A DNA stretch of 64,000 nt from Alphaproteobacteria bacterium (GCA_018823745.1 JAHJHR010000017.1:496001-560000); one strand, 5' to 3'. Shown: positions 32,800 to 42,632, counted from the stretch's first letter. Made by a program: numbers and translations. The notes: a model not told the origin generated them from the letters alone.

Positions 32800-33978
32800 C
32801 TACCGTGCCAGTTCCCCTGCCACGGCCTGCCTGAACAGCCGGCTCAGAATGCCGGCATCCAGCTTCACGGGGTTGCCACCGGCGCTGGGGTCGGCGGCGG
32901 CGTATGTGCCGATTTCCTCGGCGCGGGCGGCATCGACGCCGATTTCTGCCAAAGTGTGGGGAATGCCGAGGTCGCGGCGGAAGGCGATCACCCAGTCCAG
33001 GAAACCGTCAAACCCGCCGGCAATGCCGAGGAAGGCGGCCAGCCGGACGATCTTCTCCTCCACCGCCGGGCGGTTGAAGGCCAGCACATAGGGCATGACC
33101 ACGGCGTTGGTCAGACCGTGATGCGTGTCATACAGCGCACCGACCGGATGGCTGATCGCATGGATGCCGCCCAGCCCCTTCTGGAACGCCGTGGCGCCCA
33201 TGCTGGCGGCGATCAACATCTGGCCACGCGCCTCGATATCCGTGCCGTCCTTGTAGGCGCGGGGCAGGTACTCCTTCACCAGCCGCATGCCTTCCACCGC
33301 CACGCCCTCGGCCAGCGGATGGAAGCCGGGGGCGCAATAGGCCTCCAGGCAATGGGTGAAGGCGTCAATGCCGGTCGCCGCCGTCAGATGCGCCGGCAGG
33401 CCGATGGTGAGTTGCGGGTCCTCGATCACCACGGCGGGCAGCATCTTCGGGTGGAAGATGATGATCTTCTGGTGGGTTTCCTCATTCACGATGACGCCGG
33501 CACGACCGACCTCCGACCCGGTGCCCGCCGTGGTCGGCACGGCGATGATCGGCGCGATGCCGTCCAGCACAGCATCCTTCCAGCCCGGCCCGTTATCGTC
33601 GAAATGCCAGACCGGCAGGCTCTGCCCGGCCATGAAGGCGATGACCTTGCCGGCATCCATGGCGCTGCCGCCGCCGATGACGACCACGCCGTCATGCTTG
33701 CCGGCGCGAAACACTTCCAGCCCGGCCTCGACATTGCCGCCGGTCGGATTCGGCTTCACCTGCGCGAATATCTCGGCGCCGAGGCCGGCCTTGCGGCAAT
33801 CCGCCAGCATGGCGGCAACCATCGACGTGCCGGCAAGGCCGGGATCGGTGACCAGCAGCGGCCGTTTCATGCCCTGTTCGGCGCAGGCGCGCGGCAGCAG
33901 GGAGATCGACCCGGTGCCGAAGCGGATCACCGTCGGGAAGCTCCAGGTGGCGCGCAGGGTATTGAAGTCGTGTGTCAT
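32800..33978 (-). CDS. Iron-containing alcohol dehydrogenase
   Basis: VVVIGGGSAMDAGKVIAFMAG, AVPTTAGTGSEVGRAGVI, GGIHAISHPVGALYDTHHGLTNAVVMPYVL. Confidence 0.93.
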   Translation of the reverse strand: MTHDFNTLRATWSFPTVIRFGTGSISLLPRACAEQGMKRPLLVTDPGLAGTSMVAAMLADCRKAGLGAEIFAQVKPNPTGGNVEAGLEVFRAGKHDGVVVIGGGSAMDAGKVIAFMAGQSLPVWHFDDNGPGWKDAVLDGIAPIIAVPTTAGTGSEVGRAGVIVNEETHQKIIIFHPKMLPAVVIEDPQLTIGLPAHLTAATGIDAFTHCLEAYCAPGFHPLAEGVAVEGMRLVKEYLPRAYKDGTDIEARGQMLIAASMGATAFQKGLGGIHAISHPVGALYDTHHGLTNAVVMPYVLAFNRPAVEEKIVRLAAFLGIAGGFDGFLDWVIAFRRDLGIPHTLAEIGVDAARAEEIGTYAAADPSAGGNPVKLDAGILSRLFRQAVAGELAR

Positions 33979-33979
33979 A

Positions 33980-35347
33980 TCAGATGATCTCGAAATAGCG
34001 TTTCAGTTCCCAGTCGGAGATGTGCTTGCGGTATTGCCGCTCCTCCCATTCCCGGGTGGCGGCGAAATGCTCGACGAAGGCGTCGCCGAGCAGCGAGCGG
34101 GCTGGCTTGGACCGGCGCAGGCGCTGCGCCGCCTCCCACAGCGTCGCCGGGAAGGCGAGGCGCGCCGGGGGTTTCACGTCATAGGCATTGCCGGTGATCG
34201 GGGCTTCCGGCTCGATCTCGTTCTCGATGCCCCACAGGCCGGAGGCGAGTGCCGCCGCCTGCACGAGATACGGGTTGCCGTCGGCAGCGCCGACCCGGTA
34301 TTCGATGCGCTGGGCCTGGGGCGAGCCGCCAATGACGCGCAGGGCGCAGGTGCGGTTCTCCACGCCCCACAGCGATGCCGTCGGCGCCCAGAAGCCGGGG
34401 ATCAGCCGGGAAAAGCTGTTCACCGTCGGGGCGATCATCGCCAGCATTTCCGGCATCAGCTTCTGCTGGCCACCGAGGAAATGGCGCATGGTCGTGCTCA
34501 TGCCATGCGCGCCCTTGGCATCGTGGAAGACCGGCTTGCCCTTCTTGTCCATCAGCGACAGATGCAGATGGCCGCTCTGCCCCGGCACCTCGGACGACCA
34601 TTTCGCCATGAAGGTCGCCATCAAGCCGTTGCGCTGGGCCAGGATCTTGGTGAAGGTCTTGAACAGCGCCGCCTTGTCGGCCGCCGCCAGCCCGTCATCG
34701 ACCTTGATCGCGGCTTCCAGAACGCCGGGGCCGGTTTCGGTGTGCAGCCCTTCGATCGGAAAATCCATCGTCTCGGAGAGCGCCAGCAATTCCTGATAGA
34801 ACTCGGCATAGACGGTGGAGCGCAGCAGCGAGTAACCGAACATGCCCGGCGTGATCGGCTTCAGACCCCGATAGCCCTTCTCGCGCACGCTGTCCGGTGT
34901 CTCGTCGAACAGGAAGAATTCGTATTCGAAGCCGGCCTTTACGGTAAAGCCCATATCGGCCGCCTTGGCGAGCACCCGGCGCAGCGTGCCGCGCGGACAG
35001 ATGGCCTCCGCCGCCGCCTCGAACTCGCCCATGAAGAACAGCATGTTGTCTTCAAGCGGTATCTCGCGGCAGCTTTCCGGCAGGATGCGCACGGTGGCGT
35101 CCGGATAACCGGTGTGCCAGCCGGTATAGGCGACGTTGTCATACAGCTCGTCATGCATGTCCCAGCCAAGCACCACGTCGCAGAATCCAAAGCCACTTTC
35201 CAGCGAGGAGAAGAACTTCTCCCGCGCCATGTATTTGCCGCGCAGCAGGCCGTCCATGTCGAACACGCCGACTTTCACATGGCTGAGGCCACGCTCCTCC
35301 ACGATCTTGCGGGCATCGGCCGCATTCCTGACTTGGCTGGGCTCCAT
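33980..35347 (-). CDS. Glutamine synthetase family protein (gamma-glutamylamide/GlnA3-PuuA type)
   Basis: VKAGFEYEFFLFDETPDS, GQSGHLHLSLMDKKGKPVFHD, NRTCALRVIGGSPQAQRIEYRVGAADGNPYL. Confidence 0.9.
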   Translation of the reverse strand: MEPSQVRNAADARKIVEERGLSHVKVGVFDMDGLLRGKYMAREKFFSSLESGFGFCDVVLGWDMHDELYDNVAYTGWHTGYPDATVRILPESCREIPLEDNMLFFMGEFEAAAEAICPRGTLRRVLAKAADMGFTVKAGFEYEFFLFDETPDSVREKGYRGLKPITPGMFGYSLLRSTVYAEFYQELLALSETMDFPIEGLHTETGPGVLEAAIKVDDGLAAADKAALFKTFTKILAQRNGLMATFMAKWSSEVPGQSGHLHLSLMDKKGKPVFHDAKGAHGMSTTMRHFLGGQQKLMPEMLAMIAPTVNSFSRLIPGFWAPTASLWGVENRTCALRVIGGSPQAQRIEYRVGAADGNPYLVQAAALASGLWGIENEIEPEAPITGNAYDVKPPARLAFPATLWEAAQRLRRSKPARSLLGDAFVEHFAATREWEERQYRKHISDWELKRYFEII

Positions 35348-35522
35348 CGGCTAACCTCTTTCCTGTCCGTTATTTAAGGTGTTATTGGCGATCAGACCGG
35401 AAATCATGCCGCTTGTCGAGGCGCCCGGATGACCTTGGTCTGCGCGCCCACTATACTGCCCAGAATACCACACTGCCCGGCGGGGAACAGGGTGCCGGGT
35501 GACAGCATGAGGGGGATGGAAA

Positions 35523-36095
35523 ATGCGGCACTTCTTCGGCGTCATACTCGGCATTGGCCTGCTACTCGCGGGCACGGCCGTCCACGATACAGCACAGGCG
35601 CAGGACCTCGCCAAGCCCAAGGGGCCGGTGCTGCTGACGGTGAGCGGTGCTGTGGCGAAGACCAATCGCGGCCCCTCCAATGATTTCGAGGATGGGCTGC
35701 TGAACAGCCACGGCATCGCCTTCCAGAAGGCTGCAGCCTTCGACCTGGCCATGCTGGAAGGGCTGGGGATGAAGAAGTTCAGCCTGCAATATCCCGGCTG
35801 GCCGAAACGCTACACCTTCGAAGGCCCGCTGCTGCGCGACCTGCTGGCCGCTGTCGGCGCGGAGAAGTCGAGCGTCATCCGCTTCATGGGGCTGGATGGC
35901 TATGAGCCGGAAATCCCGGTGCAGGATGCCCGCGACTATGACGTGATGCTGGCGATCAAGGTCGATGGCCGCTATCTCGGCATTGGCGACCGGGGGCCGA
36001 TCTGGCTGGTCTATCCGCGCGATGACGTGCCGGCGCTGAAGAATACGGACGATGCCAAATGGGTCTGGGCCGGCTTCCATATCGCCGTCGAGTGA
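35523..36095 (+). CDS. Secreted oxidoreductase-molybdopterin-binding-domain-like protein
   Basis: Signal peptide; LLTVSGAV...YTFEGPLLRDLLAAVGAE...GDRGPIWLVYPRDDVPAL..WVWAGFHIAVE pattern. Confidence 0.6.
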   Translation: MRHFFGVILGIGLLLAGTAVHDTAQAQDLAKPKGPVLLTVSGAVAKTNRGPSNDFEDGLLNSHGIAFQKAAAFDLAMLEGLGMKKFSLQYPGWPKRYTFEGPLLRDLLAAVGAEKSSVIRFMGLDGYEPEIPVQDARDYDVMLAIKVDGRYLGIGDRGPIWLVYPRDDVPALKNTDDAKWVWAGFHIAVE

Positions 36096-36105
36096 TCCCA
36101 GACAT

Positions 36106-36140
36106 AGAAAAAGCCCCCGGCCTGCGCCGGGGGCTTTTTC
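36106..36140. terminator. Bidirectional intrinsic terminator
   Basis: GCCCCCGGC-CTGC-GCCGGGGGC (9-bp perfect stem) flanked by A-run on left and T-run on right, between convergent genes. Confidence 0.9.
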
Positions 36141-36159
36141 ATGTCCGAAGCGAAGGCGA

Positions 36160-37980
36160 TCAGCCCTCGGCAACCATCTTGGAGTGACGCTTGCGCTCGT
36201 GGATATCGAGATAGCGCTTGCGCAGACGGATCGATTCCGGCGTCACCTCGACCAGCTCGTCGTCGGAGATGTAGGCCAGCGCCTTTTCCAGCGTCATGCG
36301 GATCGGCGTGGTCAGCGTGACCGCTTCGTCCTTGCCGCTGGCGCGCATATTGGTCAACTGCTTGCCCTTCAGCGGATTCACGTCGAGGTCATTGCCCCGG
36401 CTGTGTTCGCCGATGATCATGCCGACATAGATCTTGGCACCCGGATCGATGAACATCGGGCCGCGATCTTCCAGGTTCCACAGCGCATAGGCGACGGCGG
36501 TGCCGGTTTCCATCGAGATCAGCGCGCCGGTGCGGCGGGCCGAGATGGTGCCCTTATAGGCGGCATAGGAATGGAACAGCCGGTTCATGATGCCGGTGCC
36601 ACGGGTATCGGTCATGAACTCGCCGAAATAGCCGATCAGGCCACGCGACGGGCACAGGAACACCAGGCGCTGCTTGCCACCGCCGGACGGCCGCATTTCC
36701 TGCAGCTCCGCCTTGCGCTGGGACAGCTTCTCGACGACCGAGCCGGAGAATTCCTCATCCACGTCGATGACGACTTCCTCGATCGGCTCCAGGCGCTGGC
36801 CGGTGGCCGGATCGGTCTTGAACAGCACGCGCGGGCGGCTGATCGACAGCTCGAAGCCTTCGCGGCGCATATTCTCGATCAGCACGGCCAGCTGCAATTC
36901 ACCGCGCCCGGCAACCTCGAACGCGTCCTTGCCGGCGGTTTCGGTAATGTGGATGGCGACGTTGCCTTCCGCTTCCCGCATCAGCCGATCGCGGATCATG
37001 CGCGAGGTAACCTTGTCGCCTTCCTGGCCGGCCAGCGGCGAATCATTCACCGAGAAGGTCATCGCCAGGGTCGGCGGATCAATCGGCTGGGACTGGATGG
37101 CTTCCGTCACTTCCGTGGCGCAGATCGTGTCGGCGACGGTCGCCTTCTGCAGGCCCGAGAGCGCGACGATATCGCCGGCCACGGCCTCGTCCACCGACTG
37201 GCGCTCCAGCCCGCGGAAGGCCAGAACCTTGGTGATGCGGCCGACTTCGATGACCGAGCCATCGCGGGCCAGTGCCTTCACCGGCATGTTCGCCTTCGCC
37301 ACGCCGGAGATGATGCGGCCGGTCAGCAGGCGACCCAGGAACGGGTTGGCTTCCAGCGTCGTGGCGAGGACGCGGAACGGCCCCTCCTCCACGCTCGGCT
37401 CCGGCACATGCTCCAGGATCTTGTCGAAGATCGGGCCCATGTCTTCCATCGGGCCTTCCGGATGCTCCGCCGCCCAGCCGGCCTTGGCCGAGGCGAACAG
37501 GGTCGGGAAGTCGAGCTGGTGCTCATTGGCGTCCAGGATGCTGAACAGGTCGAACATCTCGTCCTGCACTTCATAGGCGCGCTGGTCGGGCTTATCGACC
37601 TTGTTGATGACGACAATCGGCTTCAGGCCGAGCTTCAGTGCCTTGGCCAGCACGAACTTGGTCTGCGGCATCGGGCCTTCGGAGGCATCGACCAGCACAA
37701 GGACGCCGTCGACCATGGAGATGATACGCTCCACCTCGCCGCCGAAATCGGCATGGCCCGGCGTGTCGATGATGTTGATGCGGGTGTCTTTCCAGACAAC
37801 CGAGGTACATTTGGCCAGAATCGTGATGCCGCGCTCGCGCTCGATATCGTTGGAATCCATGGCCCGTTCGGCGATCTGCTGATTGTCCCGGAACGCGCCG
37901 GACTGCTTCAGGAGACAGTCGACCAGCGTGGTTTTGCCATGGTCAACGTGTGCGATAATCGCGATATTGCGCAGCTTCAT
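36160..37980 (-). CDS. typA: Translational GTPase TypA/BipA
   Basis: [58 protein letters not shown]. Confidence 0.97.
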   Translation of the reverse strand: MKLRNIAIIAHVDHGKTTLVDCLLKQSGAFRDNQQIAERAMDSNDIERERGITILAKCTSVVWKDTRINIIDTPGHADFGGEVERIISMVDGVLVLVDASEGPMPQTKFVLAKALKLGLKPIVVINKVDKPDQRAYEVQDEMFDLFSILDANEHQLDFPTLFASAKAGWAAEHPEGPMEDMGPIFDKILEHVPEPSVEEGPFRVLATTLEANPFLGRLLTGRIISGVAKANMPVKALARDGSVIEVGRITKVLAFRGLERQSVDEAVAGDIVALSGLQKATVADTICATEVTEAIQSQPIDPPTLAMTFSVNDSPLAGQEGDKVTSRMIRDRLMREAEGNVAIHITETAGKDAFEVAGRGELQLAVLIENMRREGFELSISRPRVLFKTDPATGQRLEPIEEVVIDVDEEFSGSVVEKLSQRKAELQEMRPSGGGKQRLVFLCPSRGLIGYFGEFMTDTRGTGIMNRLFHSYAAYKGTISARRTGALISMETGTAVAYALWNLEDRGPMFIDPGAKIYVGMIIGEHSRGNDLDVNPLKGKQLTNMRASGKDEAVTLTTPIRMTLEKALAYISDDELVEVTPESIRLRKRYLDIHERKRHSKMVAEG

Positions 37981-38164
37981 TGTGTCGGTCGCCTATAAAT
38001 GAAAAACGGCGGACCGGAGTTTCGGGCCGCGCGTGTGCCCCTATATACGCATTTTCGCAGGTGCGAACAACCCGGCTCGGCACGAAACCTTTCGGCATGA
38101 TCGTTGCGTGTGATTTTTACGGCGGCAATACTGCCGTTTCAGGCGATCAGGGATGTAGCGGAAT

Positions 38165-38341
38165 ATGGCGACAGCGGAGATGATGCGGGCAAAGCGTTTG
38201 CGCGACCGGATAGCCGGCATGCGCTATGCCATGAAGACGCAGCGCCTGACCCCGATGAAACTGGCCGAGACGGAAAAAATCATCCAGAACATGGAAAGCG
38301 CCGCCGAAGAAATCGAACGCCGCGCCAAAAAGCCGCGCTGA
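38165..38341 (+). CDS. Small basic/helical protein, 58 aa
   Basis: Own translation MATAEMMRAKRLRDRIAGMRYAMKTQRLTPMKLAETEKIIQNMESAAEEIERRAKKPR; below ORF-track length cutoff; stop 13 nt before the dppB-type start. Confidence 0.45.
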   Translation: MATAEMMRAKRLRDRIAGMRYAMKTQRLTPMKLAETEKIIQNMESAAEEIERRAKKPR

Positions 38342-38354
38342 TATAACGGCCGGC

Positions 38355-39314
38355 ATGCAGGCATACATAATCCGGCGGCTGATCCAGGGCCTGGGCGTGC
38401 TGCTCGTCATGTCCTTCGTCATCTATGGGCTGATCGGGCTGATGCCCGGCGATCCCATCGACATGATGATCCAGGCCGACCCCAATCTGTCGACCGCCGA
38501 TGCCGCGCGGCTGCGCGCCCTGCACGGGCTGGACCGCCCCATCGTCGAACGCTACTGGACCTGGCTGGGCGCCGCCCTGGCGGGGGATTTCGGCTATTCC
38601 CGGCAATTCGCCCGCCCGGTCCTCGACGTGCTGCTGCCGCGTCTTGGCAATACGCTGCTGCTGATGGGCGTCAGCTTCGTGCTCGCCATCGCCATTGCCC
38701 TGCCGCTGGGCGTGGCCGCCGCCCGCCGGCCGCGTTCCCTGGCCGATCAGGCGATCAACCTGCTGTGCTTCGCCGGAATCTCTGTGCCGGCCTTCTGGCT
38801 GGCGCTGCTGCTGATCATGCTGTTCGCGGTGACGCTGGGCGTCCTGCCCGCCGGCGGCATGGCCCCGGCGGGGATGCAGAATCCCGGATTGCTCGACCGC
38901 CTGCCCTATCTCGTGCTGCCGGTGCTGACCCTGACGCTGGCCAGCGTTGCCGGGCTGACGCGCTTTCTGCGGGCCTCGCTGATCGAGGCGATGCGGGAGG
39001 ATTACATCCGCACGGCCCGCGCCAAGGGGGCCGGCGAAACCCGCGTGCTGTGGCGCCACGGGCTGCGCAACGCGCTGATCCCGGTGGTCACGGTGATGGC
39101 GCTTGATTTCGGCACGCTGTTTTCCGGCGCGCTGATCACCGAGACGATGTTCGCCTATGCCGGCATGGGCAAGCTGATCTACGACGCGATCATGAACAAC
39201 GACTATAATCTGGCGCTGGTCGGGCTGCTGTTCGCCACGCTGGTCACCCTGACGGCCAATCTGGCGGCAGATATCCTCTATGCCCGCCTCGACCCCCGGA
39301 TCAGCTACCGATGA
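38355..39314 (+). CDS. ABC transporter permease (DppB/OppB type)
   Basis: MQAYIIRRLIQGLGVLLVMSFVIYGLIGLMPGDP; EAMREDYIRTARAKGAGETRVLWRHGLRNALIPVVT. Confidence 0.94.
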   Translation: MQAYIIRRLIQGLGVLLVMSFVIYGLIGLMPGDPIDMMIQADPNLSTADAARLRALHGLDRPIVERYWTWLGAALAGDFGYSRQFARPVLDVLLPRLGNTLLLMGVSFVLAIAIALPLGVAAARRPRSLADQAINLLCFAGISVPAFWLALLLIMLFAVTLGVLPAGGMAPAGMQNPGLLDRLPYLVLPVLTLTLASVAGLTRFLRASLIEAMREDYIRTARAKGAGETRVLWRHGLRNALIPVVTVMALDFGTLFSGALITETMFAYAGMGKLIYDAIMNNDYNLALVGLLFATLVTLTANLAADILYARLDPRISYR

Positions 39315-40249
39315 GCGCAGCGGCAATCCCCGAGAGCGTCAGCCCGTCGCGGCTGGTCTGGCGCCGGTTCCGCCGGCACCACCTGGCGGTGGCCAGCCTG
39401 GTCCTGCTGACGCTTCTGGCGCTGGCCGCTTTGGCCGCGCCGCTGATCGAACGGGCGTTGGGGCTGGATGCGGAGGCGGTCAATCTGTTCGGGCGCTTCG
39501 CCCCGGCCTCTGCCGATCACTGGCTCGGCACGGACGAGCTGGGAAGGGATGTGCTGCTGCGCCTGCTCTATGGCGGGCGGGTATCGCTGTTTGTCGGGCT
39601 GGTGGCGGCACTGGCCGCGGCCAGCATCGGCACGGTGGTCGGCCTGGTCGCCGGCTATATCGGCGGGCGCTTCGATGCGGTGCTGATGCGTCTGGCCGAT
39701 GGCGTGCTGTCCCTGCCGATGCTGCCGCTGCTGATCGTGCTGGCCGCCCTCGACCCGGTCAAGCTGGGCCTGCCGGACGCCATCGCGCAGTCGGAAAGCC
39801 TGAGCCTCTACAGGATCATCTTCATCATTGCACTGGTCGGCTGGACAACGACGGCACGGCTGGTGCGGGGGGCAACCCTGTCGCTGCGCGAGCGCGCCTT
39901 TGTCGAGGCCGCCGTGGCGCAGGGCGCGTCCTCGCTGCGCATCATGGCGCGGCATATCCTGCCCAATGCGATATCGCCGATCCTGGTCGCAACCACCCTG
40001 TCGGTCGGCAATGTGATCCTGCTGGAGTCGGTCCTAAGCTTTCTTGGCCTCGGCATCCAGCCGCCCGTCGCCAGCTGGGGCGCCATGCTGACCAACGCCC
40101 AGGAGATGATCTGGGAGCAACCCCTTCTGGCCATCTACCCCGGCCTGCTGATCTTCCTGACGGTCATCGCCTTCAACTTCCTGGGCGACGGTCTTCAGGA
40201 CGCCTTCGACCCCCGCTCCACCGTCCCGGGGCGCGGCGGAAGCCTTTGA
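39311..40249 (+). CDS. ABC transporter permease (DppC/OppC type)
   Basis: HWLGTDELGRDVLLRLLYGGRVSL; ERAFVEAAVAQGASSLRIMARHILPNAISPILV. Confidence 0.94.
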   Translation: MSAAAIPESVSPSRLVWRRFRRHHLAVASLVLLTLLALAALAAPLIERALGLDAEAVNLFGRFAPASADHWLGTDELGRDVLLRLLYGGRVSLFVGLVAALAAASIGTVVGLVAGYIGGRFDAVLMRLADGVLSLPMLPLLIVLAALDPVKLGLPDAIAQSESLSLYRIIFIIALVGWTTTARLVRGATLSLRERAFVEAAVAQGASSLRIMARHILPNAISPILVATTLSVGNVILLESVLSFLGLGIQPPVASWGAMLTNAQEMIWEQPLLAIYPGLLIFLTVIAFNFLGDGLQDAFDPRSTVPGRGGSL

Positions 40250-40837
40250 CGCATCGATAGCGCGCTGAATAGCGGCGGCCCGCTTGCGTCGCCGGCCGCG
40301 CAGGACGTTATAGCCCCAGAACAGCAGGCCGATGCCGGCGATCCCGCCCAGTATGTAGAATTCATACTGCTTGATCTCGTCCATGTAGCGCTCGAACACT
40401 GCCCCGAAGAAATAGCCGAGCAGCCCGACGGCAATTGCCCAGATAAAGGCGGCAAGCAGGTTCAGCGGCATGAAGCGCATCGGGCTGATACCGCTCATCC
40501 CGATCACGAAAGGGCTGACCGAGCGCACGCCATAGATGAAGCGGAAGCTGAGGATGAAGATCACATCGTATTTGTGCAGCAGCGCCATCGCCTTGGCCGA
40601 GCGGTCGCGCCAGCGCGGCCGTTTGGCGAGCAGGGCGATACCCCAGCGCCGGCCAATAAAATAATACAGCTGGTCGCCAAGGAAAGTGCCGACAAAGGCC
40701 GCCAGCATGACGAGCTTGATGTCGAGATATCCTCGATGCGCCGCGAACCCGCCCAGAACCAGGATGGTCTCGCCTTCGAAGAAGGTACCGACAAAGACCG
40801 CGAGGTAGCCGTAATCCGCGATCAGCTGGGCAAGCAT
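40034..40837 (-). CDS. DedA family membrane protein with C-terminal extension overlapping dppC
   Basis: FVGTFFEGETILVLGGFAAHRGYLD...FLGDQLYYFIGRRWG...SFRFIYGVRSVSPFVIGMSGI; stop tag at 40034-40036. Confidence 0.85.
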   Translation of the reverse strand: MLAQLIADYGYLAVFVGTFFEGETILVLGGFAAHRGYLDIKLVMLAAFVGTFLGDQLYYFIGRRWGIALLAKRPRWRDRSAKAMALLHKYDVIFILSFRFIYGVRSVSPFVIGMSGISPMRFMPLNLLAAFIWAIAVGLLGYFFGAVFERYMDEIKQYEFYILGGIAGIGLLFWGYNVLRGRRRKRAAAIQRAIDASKASAAPRDGGAGVEGVLKTVAQEVEGDDRQEDQQAGVDGQKGLLPDHLLGVGQHGAPAGDGRLDAEAKKA

Positions 40838-41114
40838 GGATGGGTACCTATCTTCACATCATAGCGCGCCGAAGATATCTCACCTTTCAGCATGGCGTAC
40901 AAAGCTTTCCTCTGAGAGACCGGTCGGGGATGGCACAGCTATCATCAAAACAATTAAGGAAGGATGATGGCCGCAACATTTCCTGATGAAATCCCGGCAC
41001 CGGTTGCCTTCACAGCATCACCACCGATACCCTGTGAACCAGACAGCACTTATGGCTTACCCGCGACAGTGACAAGACCTTAAAAGGGCGGATTGTTCCC
41101 GCCGTCAGGACATC

Positions 41115-41492
41115 ATGGCGACGCTTCCGCGTTTGATACTTTGCTGTTTTCTGCTGGGCGCGCTTGGAGAAGCGCAGGCGCAGACGCCCCAGTCTCCTGG
41201 AATAGGGGCGACCGGCAAGATCTGTTTCCAGCTGCGCAACCGTTCATCCCAGACGCTGTACGGACGGGTCCAGCTGCAGAGCCGCGAGCGCTTCACCTTC
41301 CGGCTGGATCGCAACCAGCAGGTCGAGTCCTGCCTGGTCGGCACGACCTATGGCGGCGACCGGATATCCGTGGTGCTGATAAACTATCTCGGCCTGCCCC
41401 TGCATACTTGCTACACAACAACCTGGCATCCCATCGATCTCAATGCACGGCGTCAGGCCGAAGGCTGGCTCTACATGGCTGATTGCCGCTGA
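41115..41492 (+). CDS. Hypothetical secreted protein
   Basis: Signal peptide MATLPRLILCCFLLGALGEAQAQ; four Cys in mature part; no recognised family. Confidence 0.55.
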   Translation: MATLPRLILCCFLLGALGEAQAQTPQSPGIGATGKICFQLRNRSSQTLYGRVQLQSRERFTFRLDRNQQVESCLVGTTYGGDRISVVLINYLGLPLHTCYTTTWHPIDLNARRQAEGWLYMADCR

Positions 41493-41516
41493 CGCCCAAT
41501 AACCGGAGGAAAATGA

Positions 41517-42530
41517 ATGGAGTACCGTAATCTTGGCCGCAGCGGCCTCAAGGTCTCGCCGCTGTGCCTCGGCGCCATGATGTTCGGCGGCCCGACCAGC
41601 GAGGCGGATTCCGCCGCCATCATCGCCGATGCCCGCGCGCGCGGCTTCAACTTCCTGGACACCGCCGACGCCTATAACGAGGGCGAATCGGAGCGTGTCG
41701 TCGGCCGCACCATCAAGGCCGACCGCGACTGGTGGGTGCTGGCGACCAAGCTGGCCAACCCGATGGGCCCGGGCCCGAACGAGCGCGGCCTGTCACGGCG
41801 CTGGGTATTGCAGGCGGCGGAAGCCAGCCTGAAGCGCCTCGGCACCGATTACATCGATATCCTGTATCTGCACAAGGAAGACCATTCCACACCGCTGGAG
41901 GAAACCCTGCGCGCGCTGGAGACACTGGTGCGCCACGGCAAGATCCGCCATTTCGGCCTGTCGAATTACCGCTCCTGGCGGGTTGCCGAGATGTGCCGTC
42001 TGGCGGATGAGGCCGGCATCGACCGCCCGGTCGTCAGCCAGCCCTATTACAACGCCATGAACCGCATGCCGGAGGTCGAGCATCTGCCGGCCTGCAATTT
42101 TTACGGGCTGGGTGTGGTGCCCTACAGCCCGCTGGCGCGCGGCATCCTGACCGGCAAATATTTGCCGGATTCCCCGCCGCCGAACGACAGCCGCGCGGCA
42201 CGCCAGGACAAACGCATGATGCAGACCGAATGGCGGCGCGAATCCATGGTCATCGCCCAGACCCTGAAGGCTCATGCCGAGAAGAAAGGCACCACCGCCA
42301 TAGGCTTCGCCGTCAACTGGGTGCTGAACAACAAATTCGTCACCGCCAGCATCGTTGGCCCGCGCACCATGGACCACTGGCAGGCCTATGTCGAAGCGCT
42401 GTCCTACCGCTTCGACGCCGAGGACGAGGCGCTTGTCGACAGCCTGGTCCCCATTGGCCACCCCTCGACGCCGGGCTATAGCGACCCCAGCTACCCCATC
42501 GAAGGCCGGGTGGTGCGGACGGGCGAATAA
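41517..42530 (+). CDS. Aldo/keto reductase
   Basis: MEYRNLGRSGLKVSPLCLGAMMFGG; FNFLDTADAYNEGESERVVG; DYIDILYLHKEDHSTPLEETL. Confidence 0.94.
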   Translation: MEYRNLGRSGLKVSPLCLGAMMFGGPTSEADSAAIIADARARGFNFLDTADAYNEGESERVVGRTIKADRDWWVLATKLANPMGPGPNERGLSRRWVLQAAEASLKRLGTDYIDILYLHKEDHSTPLEETLRALETLVRHGKIRHFGLSNYRSWRVAEMCRLADEAGIDRPVVSQPYYNAMNRMPEVEHLPACNFYGLGVVPYSPLARGILTGKYLPDSPPPNDSRAARQDKRMMQTEWRRESMVIAQTLKAHAEKKGTTAIGFAVNWVLNNKFVTASIVGPRTMDHWQAYVEALSYRFDAEDEALVDSLVPIGHPSTPGYSDPSYPIEGRVVRTGE

Positions 42531-42544
42531 CGCGCACTTTCTAT

Positions 42545-42632
42545 CGTCATGGTCGGACTTGATCCGACCATCCATTGACCGAGCGAATTGCACGGACAGA
42601 TGGACCCTCGGGTCAAGCCCGAGGGTGACGAT
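42545..42632 (+). repeat. Family A repeat (copy A4, short form)
   Basis: CGTCATGGTCGGACTTGATCCGACCATCCATTGACCGAGCG...GACCCTCGGGTCAAGCCCGAGGGTGACGAT. Confidence 0.85.

Noticed and set aside
36052-37998. 648-aa plus-strand ORF opposite typA
   Set aside because: Antisense shadow of typA; no domain motifs.
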